Shown here: one piece after another, positions 10,391-18,733 of the stretch
Layout of the letters: the number at the start of each line of letters is the position of its first letter
Position numbering within the stretch: position 1 is the stretch's first letter
Assembly (NCBI RefSeq): GCF_000293785.1
Contig: NZ_AKZI01000089.1
Location: 1 to 64,000, forward strand
DNA from: Rhodovulum sp. PH10
Lineage (GTDB): Bacteria > Pseudomonadota > Alphaproteobacteria > Rhizobiales > Xanthobacteraceae
Reading direction: 5' to 3'
Length of the DNA stretch: 64,000 nucleotides
The notes under the pieces: generated by a model
Told to the model about the DNA's origin: nothing
The model's database searches: none
Seen by the model: the letters and a program-made list of their open reading frames with translations, nothing else
Program-made: the position numbers and the translations under genes

Positions 10391-11738
10391 GCGGAGTTTC
10401 GGGAAAACCACTGCGGGACGGGCGGTCCCGGTGGGGCCGTACCCACCGCCGGGAACCCGTTCCGGGGGCGTTTTCGCGCCGCCCGGCGCCGCCGGCGCCG
10501 GAGCACCGGCGGGGGCCGTTCACCGCCTCCGCGACGGCCACGGCGAAGACCGCGATCGAGACGAGCGGCGCGAGGCCGAGCCCAAGCATGGTGGCCACCA
10601 TGGTGCCGGTCGGAATCACCCAGGCGAGCAGGAGCACGGCCCGCCATCGCGACCGCCACGGCAGCCGGCCGGCCAGCACCCAGACGAGCGGGACGGCGAG
10701 AGCCGTGAGGTCGTAGGAGAAGGCGTAGGGGGTCGCGAGCGGCGCCGCGCTCGCCAGCACGAACGCCCGCCGGCACGGATCGCCGGTGCGCCGCACCGCC
10801 CAGGCGGCGACGGCGACGACCGGCAGCGCCACCGCGATCTGGAGGCCGAACGCCTCGCCGTAAGGGATGCCGACGGTGCGGGCGCCGGCCAGCACCGAGA
10901 CCATCATTGTGGTGTAGAAGCCGTCGAACCTCTGCAGCGTGAACAGATGGAACGGCAGCGTGACGTCGAGCCAACGCTGCCAAGGCTCGATCCCGAACAC
11001 GGCGATCGACAGCCCGACCAACAGGAGCGCCGTCACCGCGGCGGCCGCGATGGTGCGCCATGCCCCGAGAGCCACCAGAGCGAGTGGCAGGACGACGCCG
11101 AGTTGCGGCTTCACGGTGAGGATCCCGATCAGCACGCCTGCCGCGATCGGCTGGCGGTCGAGCCACAGCAGACTGCCGAGAAGCAGCGCCGCCGAGAAGA
11201 AGCCGTTCTGGCCGCCCACCATATTGATCAGGCTGGCGGGAGCGAGGACGAGAAGCAGCAGGGCGAGCGGCCGGCGTTCCCGAGCGAGCGGCGACAGCGT
11301 CACCCACGCGAACGCCGCGAACGAGACCGCCGTCCACACGGCGAGCGCGACGAAATAGGGGGGCACCGCGAAGGGCAGAAACAGGGCGAACGCGCTCGGC
11401 GGATAGCTCCAGGAATGGAACGGCAACGGCACGCCGAACAGCCGGCCGATCGCATCCACAGAGCCGGGGAGGTCGAACAGGGTGGCGACCTCGCCGGAGA
11501 ACGCAAGCCGAGTGCCGGCCCACACATTGATGAAGTCTCGGCCGATCGCGTGCCCCCGAATGTCCAGCCCATTTCCCGCCGGCAAGTAGATCCAGACGAG
11601 AATCGGCAGCGACACCGCGAGCCCGAGACAAGCGAAGGCGGCGGCACGGCGGCTTTCGGGAGACCCCGACGTCCGCACCTTCCCGGTTACGGCAACGGAG
11701 GCAGGAGTCGCCGACCCGGGATCGGGGCGTTCCGTCAT
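10377..11738 (-). CDS. GT87/DUF2029-like polyprenyl-sugar glycosyltransferase
   Basis: This encodes a 453-residue polytopic membrane protein resembling the GT-C fold DUF2029/GT87 mannosyltransferases, which use polyprenyl-phosphate sugars on the periplasmic side. Typical features are the early acidic loop (GRDFINVWAGTRLAF), FHSWSYPPSAFALFLPF, GGQNGFFSAALLLGSL and the ILTVKPQLGVVLPL segment with lysine. About ten membrane helices are seen. The tail after residue about 405 is Arg/Pro-rich and disordered. The ATG overlaps the stop of the upstream 636-residue gene (ATGA), so the two are translationally coupled. The sugar donor and acceptor are unknown. Confidence 0.72.
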   Translation of the reverse strand: MTERPDPGSATPASVAVTGKVRTSGSPESRRAAAFACLGLAVSLPILVWIYLPAGNGLDIRGHAIGRDFINVWAGTRLAFSGEVATLFDLPGSVDAIGRLFGVPLPFHSWSYPPSAFALFLPFAVPPYFVALAVWTAVSFAAFAWVTLSPLARERRPLALLLLVLAPASLINMVGGQNGFFSAALLLGSLLWLDRQPIAAGVLIGILTVKPQLGVVLPLALVALGAWRTIAAAAVTALLLVGLSIAVFGIEPWQRWLDVTLPFHLFTLQRFDGFYTTMMVSVLAGARTVGIPYGEAFGLQIAVALPVVAVAAWAVRRTGDPCRRAFVLASAAPLATPYAFSYDLTALAVPLVWVLAGRLPWRSRWRAVLLLAWVIPTGTMVATMLGLGLAPLVSIAVFAVAVAEAVNGPRRCSGAGGAGRRENAPGTGSRRWVRPHRDRPSRSGFPETPPCGA

Positions 11739-13645
11739 GGCTTGCCAGCGCGCTCGGCGACCGCCGGCTCCCCGACGACCTGAAAAATCTGCAGCACCTC
11801 GTCCGGCGCGGAGAGCGGGACCAGCCAGTCCGGCACCTCGCCGGCGGCGAGGCGGGCGCCGAGGCCGTCGGCTGCGGCGGGGGGCGCAGCGCCCGGCGAG
11901 CCGGCCGAAGCGGCGCTCGGTGCGGCGGTCGGTGGGGCGGGCGAGCCCGGGCAGGTCACGAAGTAGCTCATCTTCCGCGCCACGACCATCTCGTGCGCCC
12001 GGTCGGGCGAGGCCGCGAGGAGATCGTGGATGGCGAGGATGGCGTCGCCGATGCGGTGATAGGGCGCCGCCAGCGCCGCATGCGGCGTGTTCGCGAGCAC
12101 GAACGCGCCGTAATCGACGTCGCCGGCGACCAGCCCCGGCGGCAGCGCGGCGAGGCGGGCATAGCTCGCCGTGGCGAAGCAGCCGCGCGCGACCCGCGGA
12201 TTGTCCTTCGGCGGCGCGGCGCCGAGCGCCTCCACCGCGAGCAGCGTCAGCGCCGAAAGCACCGCCGGGGCGAGCGGCATGGCGAGACACACGCGGGCCG
12301 CCGGCGAGGCGAGCCTCAGCCGGTCGGCGAGGCGCATCGCGGCGACCGCCATCGGCGGGATGCCGAGCCACAGGGCGTAGCCGAACCCCTTTATCGCCAC
12401 GCAGCCGATCAGGACCGACACGCCGAGCGCCGCGACAGCCACCAGGAAGCCCGGATTGCACCGCACCTCGCGCGACCGCGCGAGCATCGCGCCGGCGAGA
12501 AGGGCGGCGAGCGGAAACGGCAAGATCATCGCGGCGATCGAAGGCGAATGCGCCATGGTCGCGGCGATCGACTGCATCTCGCTGACCTTGCCCATCCAGA
12601 TGGTCTTCAGCGCCGGGTCCATCATCGCGTAGGGGCCGCCGAGGCAGCGTGGCTCGAGCCCGACGAACAGGCCGCCAGCGAGCAGCGTGATGCCGGCGAA
12701 GGCGGCGAGCCGGACCACCGGTCCGCGCGCCGCGAGAACAGTGGCGAGCGCCGACAAAAGGCCCGCCAGAGCCACCGGCACCACCCAGTTCACCGCCATG
12801 CCGTCGCAAGCGGCGGTGCCCCAGCGGTCGGGCGGCACCTCGGCGAAAAAGCCGGCGGCGGTGGCGGTGGCGAGCGCAAAGCCCCAACTGCGCAGGGCGG
12901 CCGCCCCCTGCCCCGTCAGGCAGAAGCGCAGGATCGGCACCGCGGCGGCGAGCAGCAGGAAAAGCAAATTCTCCATGCCGACCGCGAGCGCGAGCCCGGT
13001 GAGCGCGCCGGCGAGCGCCGCCGCCCATCGCACCCGGTCGCTCCAGGCGGCCGCGGCGAGCGCGCCGAGCGCCAGCGCGATCTGGACGTTGTGGTGGTCG
13101 ATCCGGCCGAGCCGGAACTGCTGGAACGCCGGCAGGCCGAGCACCACCATCAGGAGCGCGATCAGCGCCGCCTCGCGGCCGGCGATCCGGCGGGCGAGCA
13201 GCGCCACCGCGGCGATCGAGGGCAGCAGCCACAGCGCCGGCCATACCGCCCGCATCAGCCGCTCGGCGAGCGCCGGGCCGGCGAGCGGCTCGAACAGGAG
13301 AAAAAGGCCGGCGAGCCCGGCATCGATCAGCCGCGACCAGTGGGTGTCGTAGCCGCCGGGCGGGGCGAGCCGCGGCTCGTGCAGATCGAACCAGTTTTGG
13401 CCGGCGAGAAACGCCCGCACCTCGACGAGCCGCATCGCGTCGTCGGTGTCGCCGAGCGTTTTTGCCGTCACCGCCCAGTCGGCGACCGCGAGCTGGGCGA
13501 CCACGACCAGCCACGCACCGATCAGCAGCAGCGCGAACGTCGCCCAGTGCGGCCCGGCGGTCGTCTCCGAAGCGGGCGAGCCCGATGCGGAGTTCGCCCC
13601 GGACGGGCGCGAAAAAAGCGTGCTCGGCGGCGTCGTGCACGACAT
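11735..13645 (-). CDS. Large GT-C-like membrane protein (putative glycosyltransferase)
   Basis: This encodes a 636-residue polytopic protein. After the first helix comes an acidic periplasmic motif GDTDDAMRLVEVRAFLAG, then THWSRLIDAGLAG. This arrangement resembles the DxD-type first loop of GT-C enzymes such as Stt3/PglB-like or ArnT-like transferases. Around twelve helices follow and then a soluble C-terminal domain rich in Ala/Pro. I selected ATG 13645 because GAGGGG precedes it at good spacing; an in-frame ATG at 13711 is possible. It is coupled to the downstream GT87-like gene by a 4-nt overlap and is divergent from gtrA. Function is inferred from topology and neighbours only. Confidence 0.6.
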   Translation of the reverse strand: MSCTTPPSTLFSRPSGANSASGSPASETTAGPHWATFALLLIGAWLVVVAQLAVADWAVTAKTLGDTDDAMRLVEVRAFLAGQNWFDLHEPRLAPPGGYDTHWSRLIDAGLAGLFLLFEPLAGPALAERLMRAVWPALWLLPSIAAVALLARRIAGREAALIALLMVVLGLPAFQQFRLGRIDHHNVQIALALGALAAAAWSDRVRWAAALAGALTGLALAVGMENLLFLLLAAAVPILRFCLTGQGAAALRSWGFALATATAAGFFAEVPPDRWGTAACDGMAVNWVVPVALAGLLSALATVLAARGPVVRLAAFAGITLLAGGLFVGLEPRCLGGPYAMMDPALKTIWMGKVSEMQSIAATMAHSPSIAAMILPFPLAALLAGAMLARSREVRCNPGFLVAVAALGVSVLIGCVAIKGFGYALWLGIPPMAVAAMRLADRLRLASPAARVCLAMPLAPAVLSALTLLAVEALGAAPPKDNPRVARGCFATASYARLAALPPGLVAGDVDYGAFVLANTPHAALAAPYHRIGDAILAIHDLLAASPDRAHEMVVARKMSYFVTCPGSPAPPTAAPSAASAGSPGAAPPAAADGLGARLAAGEVPDWLVPLSAPDEVLQIFQVVGEPAVAERAGKP

Positions 13646-13848
13646 CGGTGCCCCCTCGTCCCGTCGATTGCCGGAGGACGGCACCATCGCGTGCGCGCAT
13701 TGACGTTCCATTAAGCCTGCGCGCGAGGGAGCCGGTGGCTTTGCCGCATGCGAAGCGTGCCGTTAACGCTCGGCCGCGACACTCGCTCGGAAACCATCGG
13801 CGAAGCAGTGGGGACTGTGCCGTCGTGCAGGGGTTCGGGGACGTGGTG

Positions 13849-14376
13849 ATGGCGGCGGACGATTTCTCCGGGTCGGGAGCGGATGGCCGCCGCCGCGGCC
13901 TCGTCGGCCGCCTGATGGCCCGGCTGCCGCGTCCGATGCGCTTCATTGCGGTCGGGCTGGTCGGCCTCGCGGTCGATCTCGCGGTGTTCACCGTGATCCC
14001 GTGGCACCTTCACCATCCGCTCGCGGTGCGGCTGCTGTCGATCGCGGTGGCGACGCTGGTCACCTGGCGGCTCAACCGCGCCGTCACCTTCGAGCGGTCG
14101 GGCCGCCGGCAGCACGCCGAGGCGGTGCGCTACGCGGTGGTCACCGCGGTCGCCCAGGGCACCAGCTACGCGGTGTTCGCCGCCCTCGTGCTCACCGTGC
14201 TCGGCGTCTTCCCGCAGGGCGCGACCGTGATCGGCGCCGCGATCGGCGCGCTGGTCTCCTACAACGGCCACCGGCTCTACGCCTTTGCGCCTATCGTTCC
14301 GCCCGAGACCGAACCGCCTTCCGCCGGGCCGCCGGCGGCCGATCCGCCCTCCCGCAAGACCGGAGTTGTCGAATGA
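13849..14376 (+). CDS. GtrA family membrane protein
   Basis: This encodes a 175-residue protein with four predicted membrane helices and the GtrA-like pattern RFIAVGLVGLAVDLAVF at the start and TWRLNRAVTF after the second helix. GtrA proteins are thought to flip or help use undecaprenyl-phosphate-linked sugars for surface polysaccharide modification. The start may be ATG 13849 or one of the in-frame GTGs just before it. The stop overlaps the next gene by 4 nt (ATGA). The 203-nt gap to the divergent GT-C gene must hold promoters for both directions; no clear box was found. Confidence 0.82.
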   Translation: MAADDFSGSGADGRRRGLVGRLMARLPRPMRFIAVGLVGLAVDLAVFTVIPWHLHHPLAVRLLSIAVATLVTWRLNRAVTFERSGRRQHAEAVRYAVVTAVAQGTSYAVFAALVLTVLGVFPQGATVIGAAIGALVSYNGHRLYAFAPIVPPETEPPSAGPPAADPPSRKTGVVE

Positions 14377-15881
14377 GCATCCACACCGACGTGTTCGTGA
14401 TCGGCGCCGGGCCTGCCGGGCTGACCGCCGCCTACGCTCTCAGCAAGCACACCCCCGCCGTCGTCGTGATCGAGAAGGATCCGGTGCGGGTCGGCGGCAT
14501 CAGCCGCACGGTGCGGCACGGCGACTATCTGTTCGACATCGGCGGCCACCGCTTCTTCTCGAAGTCGAAGGAGGTGGTCGACCTGTGGAACGAGATTCTG
14601 CCGGACGACTTCATCGAGCGGCCGCGCCTCTCCCGCATTTTTTACGACGGCAAGTTCTACTCCTATCCGCTCAACGCGATGGAGGCCTTGCGCAATCTCG
14701 GCATCAAGGAGAGCGTCGCCTGCGTGCTGTCGTACCTCGAAGCGCGGGCGAAGCCGATCGCCGAGCCCGCGACCTTCCATGACTGGGTGCGCAACCAGTT
14801 CGGCGAGCGACTGTTCTCGATCTTCTTCAAGACCTACACCGAGAAGGTGTGGGGCATGTCGTGCGACGAGATCTCCGCCGACTGGGCGGCCCAGCGCATC
14901 AAGGGGCTCGACCTGCGCGTCGCGGTCACCGATGCGCTCGCCCGCTCGCTCGGCATCAAGCCGAAGGCAAAAGCCGGCGAGCCGGTGGTGAAGACCTTGA
15001 TCGAGACCTTCCGCTATCCGCGCAAGGGTCCCGGCATGATGTGGGAGGCGGCGGCGGAAAAAATCCGCGCACGAGGCGCGCAGGTGCTTCTGGGCCGCGA
15101 CCTCCGCTCGCTCACCTACGACGAGAACCTCGAGCTGTGGAACATCGAGGTCGCGACCGCCTCCGGCGAGATCGAGCGCTACACCAGCTGGCACGTGATC
15201 TCGTCCGCCCCGCTCGCCGAGCTCGTCAACAAGATCCGCCCGCGGCCGATCTCGCTGTTTCACGCCCGCTCGCTGCGCTACCGCGATTTCCTCACGGTGG
15301 CACTGACGATCGACAAGCCGACGCCGTTCCCGGACAACTGGATCTACATCCACGACCCGTCGGTGAAGGTCGGCCGGGTGCAGAACTTCACCTCCTGGTC
15401 GCCGGAGATGGCGCCGCCCGGCAAGAGCTGCCTCGGGCTCGAATATTTCTGCTTCGAGGGCGACGGCCTGTGGGCCACCTCGGACGAGGCGCTGATCGCG
15501 CTCGCCACCGCCGAGGTGGAGAAGATCGGGCTCGTCACCGCCGCCGACGTCTCCGGCGGCTGCGTGGTGCGCCAGCCCAAGGCCTATCCGGTGTACGACG
15601 AGGATTACCGCGAGCACGTCGCGACAGTGCGGCGCGACCTCGCGCTCGGCTATCCGAACCTGCATCTCGTCGGCCGCAACGGCATGCACAAGTACAACAA
15701 CCAGGACCACGCGATGATGACCGCGCTCCTGACGGTGGAGAACATCCTGGCCGGCGAGGACCTCTACGACGTGTGGATGGTCAACGAGGACGCGGAATAT
15801 CACGAGGCCGGCCGCGCGGGCCTCCGCGCCGCGCTCGGCAGCGAGCGTCAGGTGCCGAAAAAGGTGTCCGACGCGGCGTAA
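14373..15881 (+). CDS. FAD-dependent UDP-galactopyranose-mutase-like oxidoreductase
   Basis: This encodes a 502-residue flavoprotein. The dinucleotide-binding motif is VIGAGPAGLTAAYAL at the N-terminus, with the acidic ribose contact in VVIEKD. FDIGGHRFFS and VWGMSCDEISADWAAQRI are signatures of the amine-oxidase/UGM-like family that often accompanies GtrA and polyprenyl-glycosyltransferase genes. The C-terminal LHLVGRNGMHKYNNQDHAMMTALL closes the FAD site. The substrate is unproven; an oxidation or mutase step on a nucleotide- or lipid-linked sugar is the likely role given its translational coupling to gtrA. Confidence 0.78.
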   Translation: MSIHTDVFVIGAGPAGLTAAYALSKHTPAVVVIEKDPVRVGGISRTVRHGDYLFDIGGHRFFSKSKEVVDLWNEILPDDFIERPRLSRIFYDGKFYSYPLNAMEALRNLGIKESVACVLSYLEARAKPIAEPATFHDWVRNQFGERLFSIFFKTYTEKVWGMSCDEISADWAAQRIKGLDLRVAVTDALARSLGIKPKAKAGEPVVKTLIETFRYPRKGPGMMWEAAAEKIRARGAQVLLGRDLRSLTYDENLELWNIEVATASGEIERYTSWHVISSAPLAELVNKIRPRPISLFHARSLRYRDFLTVALTIDKPTPFPDNWIYIHDPSVKVGRVQNFTSWSPEMAPPGKSCLGLEYFCFEGDGLWATSDEALIALATAEVEKIGLVTAADVSGGCVVRQPKAYPVYDEDYREHVATVRRDLALGYPNLHLVGRNGMHKYNNQDHAMMTALLTVENILAGEDLYDVWMVNEDAEYHEAGRAGLRAALGSERQVPKKVSDAA

Positions 15882-15946
15882 CAGCCTCGGCTGCCGCCCT
15901 TCACGCGCGCGGCGCGCCGCCTCGTACCCGCAGCGACAGAGTTCGA

Positions 15947-15992
15947 CCTCGTCCTGAGGGCGGGCGGGACGCCCGCGTCTCGAAGGACGAGG
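15947..15992 (-). repeat. Dispersed palindromic (REP-like) element, copy 3
   Basis: The arms CCTCGTCCT/AGGACGAGG enclose, on the minus strand, the core TTCGAGACGC and a GCGGGC-type inner hairpin. It is the same family as the pair at 5195-5290. It lies in the 178-nt gap between the convergent flavoprotein and SCO1 genes, where a bidirectional transcript end would be useful. Confidence 0.65.
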
Positions 15993-16059
15993 GCACCGAC
16001 TTGGCCGGCCCCTTCGAGGCCCCGCCGGATCCTGCCGTCGGGCTGCGCGGCGCGCCGCC

Positions 16060-16659
16060 TCAAAAATACTTGCGCAGATCGGCGGCCGCCTGCTCGGGCG
16101 GCCGCTTGATGTTGAACGGCGCGACGAACCGGCCCTGCTTGTCCATCAGATAGACGATGGCCGTGTGGTCCATCGTGTAGTCGCCGTCCTCGAGCGGGAT
16201 CTTCTTGTAGTAGACGCGGAATTTCTTCGCGACCGCGGCGATCTCCTCCGGCGTGCCGGTGAGGCCGCGGATGTGCGGGTCGAAGCTCGCGAGATAGGTC
16301 TTCAGAAGCTCGGGCGTGTCGCGCTCGGGATCGACCGAGACGAAGATCACCGCGGTGCGGTCGGCGTCGGGCCCGAGGGCGCGCAACACCTCGGAGGCCT
16401 CCCACAGCGAGGTCGGGCACACGTCTGGGCAGTGCGTGAAGCCGAAGAACATCAAATACGGCCGGCCGCGCAGCTGGTCGTCGGAGAACGGCGCGCCGTT
16501 CTGATCGGTCAGCCGGTACGACCCGCCGACCGCCGCGCCCGCCGTCCCCTCCGGCCCGCCGAGCCCGCGGGTCAGCAGCACCACCAGGCCGAGACAGACG
16601 ACGAGGCCGAGGGCGAAGACGGCGGCCATCAGGGCGAAGCGGGAGCGGCGCGCGGACAT
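16060..16659 (-). CDS. SCO1/SenC/PrrC family copper chaperone
   Basis: This encodes a 199-residue membrane-anchored thioredoxin-fold protein that delivers copper to the CuA site of cytochrome c oxidase. It has one N-terminal helix, the metal-binding CPDVCP (CxxxC) and a conserved distal histidine in DHTAIVYLMD. FFGFTHCPDVCPTSL and VSVDPERDTPE are family signatures. I prefer ATG 16659, which has GAGG nine bases upstream; two ATGs at 16668 and 16665 are alternatives. It is preceded in the same direction by a 59-residue membrane protein. Confidence 0.93.
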   Translation of the reverse strand: MSARRSRFALMAAVFALGLVVCLGLVVLLTRGLGGPEGTAGAAVGGSYRLTDQNGAPFSDDQLRGRPYLMFFGFTHCPDVCPTSLWEASEVLRALGPDADRTAVIFVSVDPERDTPELLKTYLASFDPHIRGLTGTPEEIAAVAKKFRVYYKKIPLEDGDYTMDHTAIVYLMDKQGRFVAPFNIKRPPEQAAADLRKYF

Positions 16660-16707
16660 CGGCATCATCCTCGTCGGGTGGCGAACGGCACGGACGCCGG
16701 GGCGCGG

Positions 16708-16887
16708 TCAGAAGCAGCCGGCGATGCCGGCCGAGATCGCCTCGAAGAACACGGCCGTGCCGTAATGGGCCCACAGGGCGACCGCGAGCCCGACCAGCAG
16801 CACGGCGCAGCCGAGCGCCACCGCGACGATCGTGCGCTGGACGACGAGGGCGCGGCTGGTGACGTCGGACCTCGACACGTGTGACAT
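16708..16887 (-). CDS. Small single-pass membrane protein
   Basis: This encodes a 59-residue protein with a short basic N-terminus and one strong membrane helix (about residues 19-42) followed by a small-residue tail ending in CF. It lies 48 nt upstream of the SCO1 gene in the same direction. That suggests, without proof, a role with SCO1 or cytochrome oxidase assembly. No family is recognised. Confidence 0.5.
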   Translation of the reverse strand: MSHVSRSDVTSRALVVQRTIVAVALGCAVLLVGLAVALWAHYGTAVFFEAISAGIAGCF

Positions 16888-17060
16888 CCCGGTTTCGGCG
16901 GCTCGCTCGGGCGCGGCCGAAGCCTGCAGGGGACACCGGCCGCCTCTTTCGGAGATAGGCCCGCGAGAGCGGCCCGGCAACCCCGGCCAGGGACGCCGGG
17001 CGGCGGCCGATCGCCGCCGGCACCGACCACGCGACGAATCGAGGACGGGAGAGAGCCCGG

Positions 17061-17888
17061 TCAGGGCACCCGAAGGTCGGTCGCCTCGGGGGCGGCGGCG
17101 AGCGTCGCGCGGCGGGTCGCCGCCTCGGTCACGGCGTCGGCGAGCAGCCGACCGAAGCAGCCATAGCCCCAATCGTTCATGTGGAGCCCGTCGGGCACGG
17201 TGAACGCCGAAAACGGCAGCCCGTCCTGCTCGTGCCAGCCCTGCATCACCGCGAAGCGCGGGAAGAGGTCGGCGTGACCCTCCTTGGCCATCTTGGCGAG
17301 CAGCGCGATCATCGCGTGCGCCGCGGGCTTCTCCAGCACCGCCGGCGCGTATTGCGGGTCGATCAGGATCACGTCGGCGCCGAGCGCGCGCATGCGGGCG
17401 ATGCCGCCGGCGACCAGCGCCCGCACGGAGGCGAGCGAGTTGCCGCGCAGCAGCGCGTTGGTGCCGGTCTGCCACAGCACGAGATCGGGCTTCTCCGCCG
17501 CGACGCTCGCGTCGAAGCGGGCCAGCATGTCGACCACGGTCTCGCCGTTGACGCCCTGATTGACCACCCGCACGGTCTCACCGGGCAGGGTTTCGGCGAG
17601 CCGGGCGGCGAACCGTTGCGGATAGGCGGCAGCGGGCGAGCTGGCGCCGGCACCGGCGGTCGAGGAGGAGCCGAGCGCGACGATCGTCACCGGCTCGTGC
17701 CGGGCGAGGCGGGCGGCGACGCGCGGCAGCCGATCCGACAGGCGGGTGAGGGCCGGCTGCGCGCGGCAGGCGGGCTCGGCGGCGGCCGCCGGTCCGGAGC
17801 CGATCGGTGGGAGCACGGCGGCGAGCGCCAGAATGGACAACGGGAACGCGAAGCGCACGGCACCACGAAGACGCAGACGAAAACTCAC
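17061..17888 (-). CDS. Exported SGNH/GDSL-type hydrolase
   Basis: This encodes a 275-residue protein with a signal peptide (cleavage near AAAAEP, residue about 38) and an SGNH fold. Block I is IVALGSSSTAGAG with the nucleophile serine, block III is QTGTNALL with the oxyanion asparagine, and block V is DGLHMNDWG with the catalytic Asp-x-x-His. All catalytic residues are present, so an esterase or acetyl-transfer role in the periplasm is likely. The GTG start at 17888 overlaps the stop of the preceding SGNH paralogue by 4 nt, making it the last gene of an opgC-SGNH-SGNH operon. Confidence 0.82.
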   Translation of the reverse strand: MSFRLRLRGAVRFAFPLSILALAAVLPPIGSGPAAAAEPACRAQPALTRLSDRLPRVAARLARHEPVTIVALGSSSTAGAGASSPAAAYPQRFAARLAETLPGETVRVVNQGVNGETVVDMLARFDASVAAEKPDLVLWQTGTNALLRGNSLASVRALVAGGIARMRALGADVILIDPQYAPAVLEKPAAHAMIALLAKMAKEGHADLFPRFAVMQGWHEQDGLPFSAFTVPDGLHMNDWGYGCFGRLLADAVTEAATRRATLAAAPEATDLRVP

Positions 17889-18733
17889 TTCCGCACTCCC
17901 GACTGTCCGCCGCTGCGCGCCAGATCCGACGGGCGGGCGCCGTCCGGCGGCTTGCCGGCTCCCTCGGCCGCGGCGGCGGTCGCGAGGTCGGCGCCTTCGA
18001 TCACCAGGCGGGCGAGCAGCCGCCCGATGCAGGCGTGCACGCTCGCCGCCATGTCGATCTTGTTGGTGGCGGCGGAGAGGTCGAACACGCCGGATTCGTG
18101 CCAGCCCTTCATCACCGCGAAACGGTCGAACGAGTTCACCGAGCGCTGCAGGGCGACGAACCGCATGCGATCGAGATAGCCGTCGAGCGCGATCATCGAC
18201 TCGGTGCGCGGGCTGAACTGCATATTCATCAAGACGACGTCCACACCCGCGGCCTGCAGCCTCTCGACGCCGCGGTCGAGCGCCGTGCCGAACTCCTCCG
18301 GGTCGATGCCGCGGATGGCGTCGACCGTGCCGGTCTGCCACACGACCAGCGTGGGCTTCGCACCGGCCAGCACCTCGCCGATCCTAGCCTCCATCTCGGC
18401 CGCGCTCTGCCGGGATTTGGCGTACGGAACGACACGGACCGCGACGCCCGGCCGCTGCGCCGACAGCGCCGCCTCGAACCGTCCGGGATAGCCGCGCGCC
18501 ATGCCGGTCGGCCCGACCAGCGCCGAGGAGGCGCTGCCGAGCACGGCGACGTCGAGTTTTTTGGCGGCGATCGCGGCGGCGACGTGCGGCATCGGGAAGG
18601 CGGCCTGCACCACCCCGTCCGGCACCTCGCAGGGCAGATCGTCGGCGGCGACGGCCGTGCCCACCGGCGACGACGCCAGCAACATCGCGAGCGCGAGCAT
18701 CAGGCTCGTCGCGAACGGCACGGCACGCATCAT
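17885..18733 (-). CDS. Degenerate SGNH-like exported protein
   Basis: This encodes a 282-residue protein with a signal peptide (cleavage near AVAADD, about residue 30) and clear homology in layout to the adjacent SGNH hydrolase (LGSASSALVG, VVWQTGTVDAI). The block III asparagine is replaced (GTV instead of GTN), and the C-terminal block reads DMAASVHACIG rather than DxxH. It may therefore have lost hydrolase activity or use altered chemistry. The start overlaps the OpgC gene stop (ATGA) and the stop overlaps the next SGNH start (GTGA). Confidence 0.68.
   Translation of the reverse strand: MMRAVPFATSLMLALAMLLASSPVGTAVAADDLPCEVPDGVVQAAFPMPHVAAAIAAKKLDVAVLGSASSALVGPTGMARGYPGRFEAALSAQRPGVAVRVVPYAKSRQSAAEMEARIGEVLAGAKPTLVVWQTGTVDAIRGIDPEEFGTALDRGVERLQAAGVDVVLMNMQFSPRTESMIALDGYLDRMRFVALQRSVNSFDRFAVMKGWHESGVFDLSAATNKIDMAASVHACIGRLLARLVIEGADLATAAAAEGAGKPPDGARPSDLARSGGQSGVRK

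Noticed and set aside
10377-13991. A 1204-codon continuous minus-strand frame
   Set aside because: Only the 3' part is real. The 636-residue GT-C gene in another frame occupies 11735-13645, and a 4-nt overlap with a new ATG at 11738 explains the GT87 gene.
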